Assembly (NCBI GenBank): GCA_027704905.1
Contig: CM051001.1
Coordinates: 24,748,228-24,812,227, forward strand
DNA from: Muraenolepis orangiensis
Lineage: Eukaryota > Chordata > Actinopteri > Gadiformes > Muraenolepididae
Direction: 5' to 3'
DNA: 64,000 bases
Position numbers and translations under genes: made by a program
Shown here: positions 1 through 9,089 of the stretch, piece by piece
Position numbering within the stretch: the first letter of the stretch is position 1
How the letters are laid out: the number at the start of each line of letters is the position of its first letter
Notes under the pieces: model-generated
Told to the model about the DNA's origin: nothing
Databases searched by the model: none
The model's input: the letters and a program-made list of their open reading frames with translations, nothing else

Positions 1-129
1 CCAGTTAACTTTTTGCTCACGTAACACTGTGGGTTTGCGGTAAAGCAGGCTGGTAAATAAAATGACACAGCAGTTTTTCATCTAGCATGGACAACTGCTG
101 GGTAACCTCAGTGTTCTGAATTTCAAAAT

Positions 130-412
130 AAAAGTACAATATGTCTGGAACTGTGTGTATGTGTGTGTGTGTGAGAGAGAAAGGCAGAGAGAAAAATAAA
201 CAGCCAAAGTAAGGAGCAAATTTTGATGAATAAATACTGCTTGTGTGTATGTGTGTGTGTGTGTGAGCGCGCAAGCCTGCGAACGTGAGGGACAGAAATA
301 AAAACTGAACAGTAAAAGTGAGAAGCATATTTTGATTAATTAAAAACTGCTTGCGTGTATGTTTTTGTGTACGTGTGCATGCGTGTGTGTGCATGTGTGT
401 GTGTGCGTGCTA
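130..412. repeat. Three TG-rich blocks in a degenerate tandem repeat
   Basis: Alternating TG/GTAT blocks begin near 151, 241 and 351. They are separated by related AAATAAA-to-TTTTGATxAAT spacers, so this is a degenerate tandem duplication with a 90-110 bp period rather than one simple microsatellite. On the minus strand it reads as CA repeats directly downstream of the 5' splice site of the ENOX2 exon ending at 414. Bases 1-129 show nothing recognisable. Confidence 0.8.
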
Positions 413-413
413 C

Positions 414-641
414 CGTCTGCAGGAAGCTGAGCTGCTGAGAGTGCGTGGTGTCCTCCTCGCTCCTGATTGGCTGGTTCTTGCCCTGCTCCTGTTTCAGCAG
501 CTCCACCTCGTTCCTGCAGGCATCCAACTGGCAGCAAAGCGAGTCATTCTCCTCCTTCAAGGTCTCCATCAGAGGCCCTTGTTCGCCCCGAGGAGTTGGG
601 GGTTGCTCTTGTGGAACAATCTTGGCTTCATCATCAGCAGC
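414..641 (-). pseudogene. enox2: ENOX2-like exon, coiled-coil segment
   Basis: On the minus strand this exon is open for 76 codons. It contains LKEENDSL, QLDA and RNEVELLKQEQGK, the signature of the C-terminal coiled coil of ecto-NOX disulfide-thiol exchangers. EQGK followed by an acidic stretch fits ENOX2 better than ENOX1. The family are cell-surface NADH oxidases with protein disulfide-thiol interchange activity. The acceptor is ...ACGCAG before GCTGCTGATG (AG at 643-642) and the donor is CAGACG before GTAGCA (GT at 413-412), phase 0 at both ends. About 22 residues before LKEEND have no counterpart that I know in mammalian ENOX2. The canonical Arg, Trp and Tyr in this region are Cys here (LCCQLDAC). 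This exon is itself intact; it is called pseudogene because two other exons of the same copy carry defects. Homology is confident; functional state is inferred. Confidence 0.85.
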
Positions 642-1692
642 CTGCGTTATGTGGATCACAATCAAATAAATAAAGGTACATATCAAACGTGCGTCAGCTC
701 CTCCAAACGGGCCTCGGGAATTTGATTAATGCCAAATCAAACAGTGATGCAATCACGCTGCTTTTATTGTTATAACCTTAAAAATAATCATTATATCGGT
801 ATTTCTCTATAGATGGTTTCAATGGGAGTCATTGGGTGGGCTTCCTATAAGGGCACTGTGATGTATGTTGGATGTTGGTTTGTCTCTAAAAGGCAATTTG
901 GGTCGCTTGTTCAGCGGCTGCCTACCACAGCGCTGACCTTATGGAGGGAGGACAGCAGACAGTGGGTATTATTGAGGTCACTGCTGAGCTCCACACATGT
1001 CCTGTATTACCAAACTTTTCCAAGTCTCAAGGCTTGCCGTTGTTTTTCAGAAGGGTTGATTGCCGTTTGTCGATGTTTTGCAGCAGGGCTGACTGAAGCG
1101 GGGTCATGCATAGAGGGTGCCCGAGAGAGTGACTGTAACAAGCTGCCCGTTGGAGCAAAATTCTGCCAAGTGTCATATTAACACTCGTCCCCTCAGCCAC
1201 CAATTGTGTGATAATGTAACGACGTGACAGGATTCTGACAGCGGTAATTCAACTTCTTTCCAATAGCCACGGCGCTCGAGCAGGGAATTTGGGATGTAGA
1301 TGACTGCATCTAAATACATTTGCATACTGATTAGAGCAACTGGCAAATTAGCAAACTGCAGAGATGGCGTTGATTAAAAGGCAGAAAGGAAACGTGTGCA
1401 CTGACTAAGCAACGTATAGCGTAAACGATGGACAAAGGGGCACCTGTATGGGTGCTCTGTGCCCCTAGGCCCACTCTGAACATCAGAAGGGGAGGGGGGG
1501 TTCCCTTAACGGCGGTCGACGATAGTGCTGCCTACCGCAGCTTGTATGGCTCTTCAGTGGCCGCCTCTCAACAGTTTGAGACTCCGCTCGCACCCACAAA
1601 CAAACAAGCACATGTGTAAGCGGTGCATGTATATACGCATATGGCAGAGCGGTGCCCAGCTGTGAGCAACCCAATCGGAGTAGTGACTGTGT

Positions 1693-1742
1693 GTGCGTAC
1701 ATTACATTAAGATGTAACTACATCGTAATGTAATGTCCGCAC
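1693..1742. repeat. Inverted repeat (hairpin)
   Basis: Arms GTGCGTACATTACATTA and TAATGTAATGTCCGCAC are complementary at 16 of 17 positions, with a 16-base loop. No flanking target duplication was noticed. It could be a very short foldback element or a chance structure. Confidence 0.6.
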
Positions 1743-1940
1743 ATTACCTCAAAATACTGCGAGGACTATCGAACATGTTGATGCGCTTTCAACGAGTCTT
1801 TCATGCTTCATGAGTCAGACGGCCGGATTAGCATCTGGCGCCAGCAAGTTTCAGTCTGACGCTAACTAGTTTCAGTCTGGCGCAGTCTGGCGCAGTCTGG
1901 CGCGTCTGGCGCCAGCTAGTTTCAGCTGGTTATCAGTCTG

Positions 1941-2170
1941 ACGTGTGTCCTGAAGCTGGATGTGTGTCCCGAAAGGGGAGCTGGATGTGTGTCCCGAAGG
2001 GGGAGTTGGATGTGTGTTTTGAAGGGGGAGCTGGACTTGTGTCCTGAAGAGGGAGCTGGATGTGTGTCCTGAAGGGACAGCTGGATGTGTGCCATGCAGC
2101 TGGATGTGTGTCCTGATGGGGGAGCTGGATGCGTGTCCTGAAGGGACAGCTGGATGTGCGCCATGCACAT
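1941..2170. repeat. 25-bp minisatellite
   Basis: About eight imperfect copies of a 25-bp unit (GCTGGATGTGTGTCCTGAAG plus GGGGA). Two units are altered to a GCCATGCA variant. It lies in the ENOX2 intron about 37 bp downstream of the 5' splice site of the 2207-2326 exon. The open frames it generates on both strands are repeat artefacts. Confidence 0.85.
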
Positions 2171-2206
2171 GGGGGCCTATGTGCCAAGGGGGAGCGGGGG
2201 CCGTAC

Positions 2207-2326
2207 CAGAGTCCTCAGAGTCTTTGCTGTCTGCAGGGTGGGAGCTCTCCATGTCGTCGTCGGACATCTCCATCTCCTCCTCCACCAGATGCCCATCAGC
2301 TCCTCGTTGTGCATGTTCCTGATCTC
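2207..2326 (-). pseudogene. enox2: ENOX2-like exon, acidic segment, frame-disrupted
   Basis: A pyrimidine-rich tract (CTGTTGTTGTTG...) and TGTTGCAG precede the exon on the minus strand; a donor CTCTG before GTACGG ends it. The first 13 codons read as the conserved ENOX2 segment containing NEELMGI. The next conserved block, EEEMEMSDDD, is present in the DNA but one frame over; in the starting frame the DNA reads WWRRRWRC instead. The exon is 120 nt, so the frame is open throughout and phase 0 at both ends, as if two indels compensate each other in length. In the family this segment follows the RRM-derived N-terminal half and precedes the coiled coil. Either this copy has lost the acidic block or there is a sequencing or assembly indel. 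Confidence 0.82.
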
Positions 2327-3224
2327 CTGCAACACACGGGCAGAACAACAACAACAACAACAACAGGCGTGCTGCCATGACGATGGTAGTGAAGTGGCCC
2401 CGGGGCGATGCAATGTCATTGTAAAAAAAAAAGGGAAATTAATGACGTGGCGAGCGGTTCTCAAGCCCTTTGTCTCGGTAGCTTGTGTTTGGAATTCATC
2501 ATCATTACGGAAGCTTTTGTTTTTTAACTGCATGAAATGCAGGCGTTTAGCAGACACGAAAGGAAAGGGGAGTAGATGAGGGGAAAAAACCTGTTAGACA
2601 GTTTCAGACTGTTTCAGTCAAGGAACCAGCCCAGCAGATAAATCACACACAAAAAAACGGTGGACTCAGGCGTTCCTCTCCTTCCAGTGGTGCACAGCTA
2701 AGGGCCACAGCAAGCATTAGCGTGAGGCTTTGTCCCTCCCCATGCGGCGTAGCCTCACACACATCTTCCCGAGAAGAAAGAGACACACCGACCCCCACTG
2801 CCGCAGACACTGGTTAGAACACAAGTCTGCACAGCCAAAGTGAATGGGATGGCTCAATGAGAGACTGTGATTTTAGCCCTACAGAGTTGTGAGTGGTGTG
2901 TGTGTGTGTTTGTGTGTGTGTGTGTTTGGTGTGTGGTGTGTGTCATGTGTGTGTGTATCTAGTCCGTGGTTATCTATGGCCCTCTTCCTTGGAGGTGTGC
3001 ACAGTCAAGAGAGTCAAGAGTGTGTGGCGCAAACACAGCGTTAACACTAAAGCGGTCCTCCACATTTTCTGTGACTGTCACACACACACACACACACACA
3101 CACACCACACACACACCACACACACACACACCACACACAACACACGTACGTACGTACGTACATCAGACACCATCCAGGGAATTATTAGAGTCATATTCCA
3201 TCCATGGTGCCGTGGTGGCCAAAA
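2327..3224 (-). other. enox2: ENOX2 intron with CA/TG microsatellites
   Basis: No coding segment recognised. Contains an imperfect (TG)n near 2896-2950, (CA)n near 3078-3140, and (ACGT)n near 3143-3161. Confidence 0.6.
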
Positions 3225-3370
3225 CAAGTCAAGTCAAGTTTATTGTCACTTCACAGTTTACACAAGTATAAAGCAGTGAGTGAAAATCTTATGTGCAATA
3301 CCCGACGACAGTTATAACAATAAGTAGAATACAATAGAATAAAACAGAATAGAATAAAATAAGTTAAAAC
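3225..3370 (-). mobile_element. 3' end of an L2/CR1-type LINE (truncated)
   Basis: This is the reverse complement of the 3' UTR and CTTGA-repeat tail of the LINE at 19290-22020. It shares the GTATTGCACATAAGATTTTC segment and ends (in plus reading starts) with CAAGTCAAGTCAAG. It is about 146 bp and 5'-truncated, with its 5' end abutting the Gypsy 3' LTR at 3371. No coding sequence remains. Confidence 0.88.
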
Positions 3371-3494
3371 ATTCCCAAGCATGACACGAGTGATGCGGTC
3401 GGCCGGGTCACACGCTTACCTGTCCGGAGGGTACACAGACTTCCTGAACAAAGGTTCCTATGTAAACATAGTGGTACAATCTCAATATATTACA
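3371..3494 (-). repeat. Gypsy 3' LTR (truncated)
   Basis: Aligns with 7232-7355 of the 5' LTR over the CACACGCTTACCTGTCCGG core. The first base (TG end) is at 3494 on the minus strand. About 100 bp of the LTR's 3' part are missing where the LINE tail abuts at 3370. Confidence 0.88.
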
Positions 3495-3495
3495 G

Positions 3496-3509
3496 TTCTC
3501 CCCCTTTAA
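3496..3509 (-). other. Gypsy polypurine tract
   Basis: On the minus strand, TTAAAGGGGGAGAAC lies immediately upstream of the 3' LTR, the expected primer position for plus-strand DNA synthesis. Confidence 0.7.
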
Positions 3510-3674
3510 GTAAAACACTATTCTAAGACAAAAACACAATGAACAGACTTTGTTATCTCAGTTACCAAAAATATAACTCTGACAGGCTGACCATAACAAA
3601 ACACACAACAAAATCCTTTCTCATCACATTTCACAACTTTAAAAAAAATATTTATAAGAGTGTGTGTGATCAGT

Positions 3675-4328
3675 TCAACAGTCCAGTCTATCTGGAGGCT
3701 TGTGCTGCCTCTTTGATCTTGTCAACTCTGCTGTGGTGACCCCAGACGCTGGAGCCTGCTGTTCTCTTTCGGTCAGGTTTGGGGTAGGGGTAGGTGGGGC
3801 AGCCTGTGCAGACACTCCCTCAGTTTGCACTGACAGTCCATCCAGTGGCCCAGACAGCTCATCCATATGCTCTGGTGCTCCGGACACCACAACACAGTCA
3901 CCAGAGCTGCTCACTCTATCCTTGTGTGCAATGCTCTGAGGCTCTTTCTCTCCCGCATCATGGTGGACACACAGGTGATCCTGGTGCCTGCAAACCTGCG
4001 GTCCCTCCTGCAAATCCACTCCGAACGACACCGGACCTGACTGGCGGTGAATGACACCTTGCAACCAGGGCGAACCCCTGGCAAAGTTTCTGACATACAC
4101 ACAGTCTCTTGGCTTAAACAGCCACTCTTTAGCATGTAGGTCCCGTCTCACCTTTTGCTCCACCTGTGATCAGACGACTCTCGCTCCGATGTCTGGGTGG
4201 AGTAGATCCAGATGAGATTTGGGCCTTCTCCCCATTAACACTCCCGTAGTTGTGTGAGGAGTGATCCTGTTCTGAAACAAGAACCGGTGCAGCTTAGTTT
4301 CCAGTGAAGGTCCTGACATGTTTCGCAG
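3675..4328 (-). pseudogene. Gypsy pol: integrase C-terminal region
   Basis: Minus-strand fragments continue the integrase after an in-frame stop at about 4326. The last 160 codons or so end with a basic SKRQHKPPDRLDC tail typical of Gypsy pol C-termini. A frameshift lies inside the segment. In intact elements this region follows the catalytic core and helps with target binding; here it cannot be made as one protein with the core. Confidence 0.75.
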
Positions 4329-5207
4329 TCAGGTGCCCACAGCCCTCTCTGCTAGACCGTTTGAGGCCGGATGATAGGGGGCAGTGCGGACATGACGGAT
4401 TCCGTTTTTGTCCATAAATTCCTGAAAGACCTCACTTGTGAAAGTGGGCCCATTATCAGTCACCACAGTATCTGGCAGTCCATGTGTGGCAAAGATGCTC
4501 CTGAGCATGTCTGCGGTGACTGGGGCCGTTATGTTTGACATGATGTGAGCTTCCAGCCACTTTGAATGGGAGTCCACTAGCACCAGGAACATGTGACCCA
4601 TGAAAGGTCCAGCAAAATCCAGGTGGAGTCTGGACCACGGGCGGTCAGGACACTCCCACGGGTGGAGTTGAGCAGGTGCTGGCATCTTTTGGTTGCTTTG
4701 ACACTGTGTGCATGCTTTTACATTTTCTTCTAAGGCGCAGTCCATCCCAGGCCACCACACGAATGACCTGGTGAGGTTTTTCATCCGGGACACCCCAGGG
4801 TGGGCATCGTGCAGCTCGTCCATCACCTGCGCCCGTCCTGGGGGTGGCACAATTACCCTGGAGCCCCAGAGGATAGAGCCATCATGCACACTTAGCTCCA
4901 ACTGACGCTTTGCATAGGGTTTGAGCACCTCCTGCTCAACAGCTGCTGGCCAACCCTGCATCATCCATCTCCTAATCTGTGACAACACTGGGTCTCTTTC
5001 AGTCCACATTTTAATTTGTTTTGTTGTTAAACAAAACCGGAGCGTTAGACAGTCTGTCCAGTAAAAACACAGTGTCTCGGGGCAGGCAGGGAGGGTTAGG
5101 CGGCTGAAAGCATCGGCATTTGCATTTTCACTTCCTGCCTTGTACATGATGCGATACTGATACGCTGACAGGGTTAAGGCCCAGCGCTGCACTCTCGCTG
5201 ATGCCAT
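4329..5207 (-). pseudogene. Gypsy pol: RNase H end and integrase core
   Basis: A 292-codon open segment. The N-terminal part (QRWALTLSAYQYRIMYK, NADAFSRL) is the end of the RNase H/connection region. The HHCC zinc-binding domain follows (HDAH...CTQCQ) at roughly residues 130-170. The integrase catalytic core has all three acidic residues in recognisable contexts: LDFAGP, VTDNGP and NGLAERA. This is the best preserved part of the element. The segment ends at a stop right after the third catalytic residue's helix. It lacks its own start context and would normally be part of a polyprotein. Confidence 0.9.
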
Positions 5208-6043
5208 GGGTAGGATGGCTTTTGTTAAGTCCCATTAGGGGCTTGTGGTCTGTAAAATTGGGCGACCATACAGGTACTGGTGGAAACGTTTTAGCGAAAA
5301 CCACAGCTAGTCCTCCTTTCTCTAACTGTGAGTACCCCTTTGCTGCCGATTTTTCACATGCTCTTCCTCCGTTCTGCCTGTGACCAGAATGTGGTCTAAG
5401 TAGACCTTATGCATTATGGGGAATGTTTTGCAGTATATTGTCCATGGTCCATGGTTGCCTTGTGTGTGTTGATGGTCACATATTTCTTAGAGTCCTCATG
5501 CAGCTGCAGCTGCTGGTACACATGACTCATGTCCAGCTTTGTGAATGTTTTGCCACCTGATAGTGAAGCAAACAGGTCCTCCACTCGTGGCAGAGGATAG
5601 GTGTCGAGCTGTGAGGCCTGATTTATGGTCAGTTTGTAATCCCCACAGATACGTACATTGCCGTCGTCCTTCAGCACTGGCATAATCGGTGCTGCCCAGT
5701 CCGAGAACTCAATAGGCTCGATGACACCTAACTGCTGCAGCCTCTCCAACTCTGCTTCCACTTTAGCCTTCATGGCGTATGGCACTGAGCGTGGTCTGAA
5801 AAAGCGTGGCTGAGCCTTGGGGTCTATACACAGTTTCACTGTTGTGCCTCGGAGGGTGCCCAGCTGATCTTTAAAAACATCTACATACTTTGATAGGATG
5901 TCTAGTATTACTCTGATATGCTTGATTTCCTCCCAATTCAGCTGAATCTTCTGTAGGAGGTCCCGTCCCAGCAAACTAGGCCCTTCCCCCTTGACCACAG
6001 CATGTCTCTGTGCAGCCTTTTGCCCCTGATACTCTATATCCAC
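5208..6043 (-). pseudogene. Gypsy pol: reverse transcriptase, internally deleted
   Basis: The 5414-6043 segment carries the RT N-terminal half: the GRDLL junction after protease, the SDWAAPIMPVLKDDG and RICGDYK palm/fingers motifs, and the first catalytic Asp region (FTKLDMSH). After YVTINTH the strand between motifs A and C is missing. A frameshifted remnant at about 5377-5403 encodes YLDHILVTG, the motif C hairpin with the second catalytic Asp replaced by His. A second deletion then jumps to the RNase H remnant near 5325. An Asp-to-His change at this site would abolish polymerase activity even without the deletions. Confidence 0.88.
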
Positions 6044-6452
6044 CTCTATAGCCCCTAAAAGTGGAATACACTCACCGTGTATGTTTTCAGCCTGATATTA
6101 CTCTCTTTAAGTGTAGGCGCTCCTCCAGAGCACCACAACTTGCTGTAGGTGTCTTGACTTATCACTGAGGCTGAGGCACCAGTGTCCACCTCCATTTTCA
6201 AGTATTTCCCATTTACCTGTAGTGTCGCATGGATGGGCTCAGCCCTAGGCTCGCTGAGGTTAAACATGTTAAAGGAACACTGCTGCTCAGGCTCCTCACT
6301 TTGCAGGTGATGTGTGCTCATCTTGGTCTTTGATTTCCCCCACTCCTTTTTCTGTCCATTTTTAGCACCTCTGCACCTTTTAGCAATGTGGCCCTTTCTC
6401 TGACAGTTATGGCACACAGCATCCTTGAACCCACAGTCATTAGCTAAATGTG
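6044..6452 (-). pseudogene. Gypsy zinc knuckle and aspartic protease
   Basis: This frame carries the second CCHC zinc knuckle (CHNCQRKGHIAKRC) followed by a lysine-rich linker. The retroviral-type protease active site VDTGASASVI is intact. The frame breaks near 6085, where a one-base loss separates the protease C-terminus from the RT frame. In the family the protease releases gag and pol products. Confidence 0.85.
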
Positions 6453-7072
6453 CCCCCCACACCGGTAACACTCCACTGACTTTAATGGCTTGCCTGTTTC
6501 CTCATTGGACACGTGAAGAATGCCACTTGGCTGCGCACCCCCGTTAGCTTTTTGAATGTCTTTTGTGTGATTTGCTGCTGTTTCCCTTGCTTGAGACAAC
6601 TCCAGAGCTTTTTTGAAAGTTAGTGTGGCTTCTCCCAACAATCGGCGTTGCATGCCGTCGTCATTAATTCCACAGACTAACCTGTCACGCAGCATGTCGT
6701 CCAGCGTAGCTCCAAACTCGCAGTATTCTGATAATTCTCTCAGCTCCGCCACAAATGCCGCCACAGAAACTCCCGCCTTGCGAGAATGAGTGTGAAATTT
6801 GAAGTGCTGAACAATTATAGATGGCTTTGGGTTGTGATTCTCCTGCACCATCGTCACCAAGTCCTGGAATCCAATGTCTCCTGGCTTCCGTGGTGTGGCT
6901 AGATTCCGTATCAACTTGTACGTCTTAGCCCCACACACACTGAGGAGAATGGACCTTTTCTTTGCCTCGTTTGTAATGTCTTTAGCCAGGAAAAAGTGTT
7001 CCAGTCTCTCGACATACTCCATCCAGTCGCCGTCCTTCTCAAAAACTCAACGAGTGAAGCTACCGTTGCCAT
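6453..7072 (-). pseudogene. Gypsy gag (capsid and first zinc knuckle)
   Basis: The likely gag start is the ATG at 7072-7070, just downstream of the LTR/primer site. The frame is interrupted around 7046-7040, then open from 7022 for 192 codons. The capsid-like region (MEYVERLEHFF; ELRELSEYCEFG) and the first half of a CCHC knuckle (CYRCGG) are visible. The frame is lost in a run of six C (6453-6458, G on the coding strand), one base short of keeping the knuckle in frame. Confidence 0.85.
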
Positions 7073-7130
7073 GATAAACTACTCGCAAACTTCTTCTTCG
7101 ACCTATTTTTGTTTTAATCCTCGTCGCCAG

Positions 7131-7355
7131 TGTTATAACCTGAGTGGTAATTAAATACATGCAGACTTGTACTCCAGTTTAGGTACTTTACTGAGAAGAC
7201 TTCGGTGGTTTTACATATACATGACAGGTGCATTCCCAAACATGACACGAGTGACGTAGTCGGCCAGGTCACACGCTTACCTGTCCGGAGGGTACACGGA
7301 CTTCCTGAACAAAGGTTCCTATGTAAACATAGTGGCAAAATCTCAATATATAACT
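7131..7355 (-). repeat. Gypsy 5' LTR
   Basis: A 225-bp LTR ending in ...TTATAACA at 7131 (minus). It is followed directly by CTGGCGACGAGG, a primer-binding-site-like sequence seen after many Gypsy LTRs. Its U3-side 123 bp match the 3' LTR. The outer end is placed by alignment to the 3' LTR, where the expected terminal TG reads AG here. Confidence 0.82.
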
Positions 7356-7596
7356 TCAATAACCTTCAATAAACCATATCACTGGATCTGGTGAAGTCCA
7401 AAGACGCAGTGCCCTGGGGTACACATACACCATCTAATATGAGTCTGTCTCTCTCAATGAAAGCTCAGGGGGCCCTGTGTGCTCAGGGAAAATCCTGCGA
7501 CGTGTTCTAAACTCAATACTGTGCATGGCTTCATCCGTACAGGCAGGGGGAGTGACTGCAGCAGGGGGACTACACTACTACACAGTGCTACACTAG

Positions 7597-7599
<3 letters not shown>

Positions 7600-7644
<45 letters not shown>
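7600..7644. repeat. (AG)n microsatellite
   Basis: Uninterrupted AG dinucleotides, about 22 copies. Confidence 0.95.
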
Positions 7645-7645
<1 letters not shown>

Positions 7646-8898
7646 CATAGACTCCCACGCACACATCCGCAAGACAGCTAATCTACACATAGACAAACGC
7701 ATTAGTCTACATGTGTCGAAACAAATCAGGAGAGGGGTGGTGTTGGGGTGAGGGTGGTGGGGGTGGGGAGGCTTTAAGTTTTAGAGTGTTCCAATAAAAG
7801 AAGATAAGACCCAAGGAAGAATGGGGTTAATGGTGATTTGTGCTTCTTCATGATTCGGTTTGGGTTGCTCTTCAAAAACACTAAAAGGAATATTTAGTTT
7901 GCGCTACAATCTATGTATTGGGAAAAAATATATGTTTTGGAATGACAGCATTGTGTGGAGCGATCAGCACAAGGCCCTCATTCTAGCGATCTCTTTCTGG
8001 GCTCATTCTCTATGCTCGATAGTGTTTACTAACTGTGCCGCTATTTACCATTTTGTCATTTAGCCGTCATTAATGAGCAGGTAGGGCTTTTGGATGCCAA
8101 CAAGTAAGCAGGTAATGGGGTTTGGAATACAGAACTGATCTGTTGGTATTGTATTGTAGAGTAAAATAACTATTTGCTTCATGTGCTAAGACAACTAGAA
8201 CTAACCAACTACCTCTCTGTCAAGAGTTGCTCCTCCTCCCTTATAGTAATGTTTACATTGTAAAGGAATGCACTATAAAGGAGAATGAGTGATGATAATG
8301 GGTCTGGTCAAATGAAAATGTATGGGAAAAAGATTACCGGACAAGAAAAGGAGAATTGATGGTGACAGCGGAGACAGTCACCGTGACCCAGACATGATTC
8401 AGGCCTCGAAAGGCCCATAGGGAAGTGCTCGACCATGATCAACAGGCGCTAGGACACGTGACCGACAGGAAATGAGGGCGCCAAGGGTCACGTACGATGA
8501 TGGAAAACCTGACAGATGGAGAAGAAGATGGCGTCGCCCAATGGAAGGAGTAAACATCAGTAAGACGGTTTTCGTGTGTGTGTGTATGTGTGTATGTGTG
8601 TGTGCGTGTGTGTGCGCTTGCATGATTCATTGGCTAACTTAGTTAGTCCATGTAAGCATGGTAGTGTTTCATGGGTGTCATGTGTGTCAACTGTTAATTA
8701 AACTACTCTTTTAATAGTTTAATAGCAGACGCCACCGAATCAGGAACTTTCCGACGAGATCTGAATGGAGCCTTTGAATTGAGGCCCATCTCCAACACAC
8801 CCAAATGACCACAGCATCATGCTAATCTATTAATTAATTTGAATTCTCTAATTAGGAACAAAAATAAACAAGGAACAAAATATAAATTACATGGCATC

Positions 8899-8990
<92 letters not shown>

Positions 8991-9012
8991 TATTTATATA
9001 TATTTATTTATT

Positions 9013-9082
<70 letters not shown>
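8899..9082. repeat. (TA)n microsatellite block
   Basis: Two long TA runs separated by short TTTAT/ATTTA interruptions near 8987-9017 and 9051. The block is fully self-complementary. Confidence 0.95.

Positions 9083-9089
<7 letters not shown>

Larger units (their letters stand above)
642..2206 (-). other. enox2: ENOX2 intron
   Basis: No coding segment recognised. It holds a hairpin (1693-1742), short CAGTCTGGCG-type repeats around 1828-1920, and a 25-bp minisatellite close to the 5' splice site at its upstream end. Confidence 0.6.
3371..7355 (-). mobile_element. Ty3/Gypsy LTR retrotransposon, defective
   Basis: Read on the minus strand the order is 5' LTR (7131-7355), gag with zinc knuckles, protease, reverse transcriptase, RNase H, integrase, polypurine tract and 3' LTR (3371-3494). 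Protease before RT before integrase is the Ty3/Gypsy (Metaviridae) order; the protein resembles fish elements annotated as K02A2.6-like. The LTR remnants share about 123 aligned bases with roughly ten differences, so the insertion is not recent. Coding capacity is destroyed by frameshifts, stops and two internal deletions. The element sits in the ENOX2 intron in the same orientation as the gene. No target duplication can be read because the 3' LTR end is lost. Confidence 0.93.

Noticed and set aside
1872..2378. 168-codon minus-strand frame containing EEEMEMSDDD
   Set aside because: Only the exon part (2207-2326) is ENOX2. The tail is minisatellite translation and the start runs into intron, so it is not a single gene.
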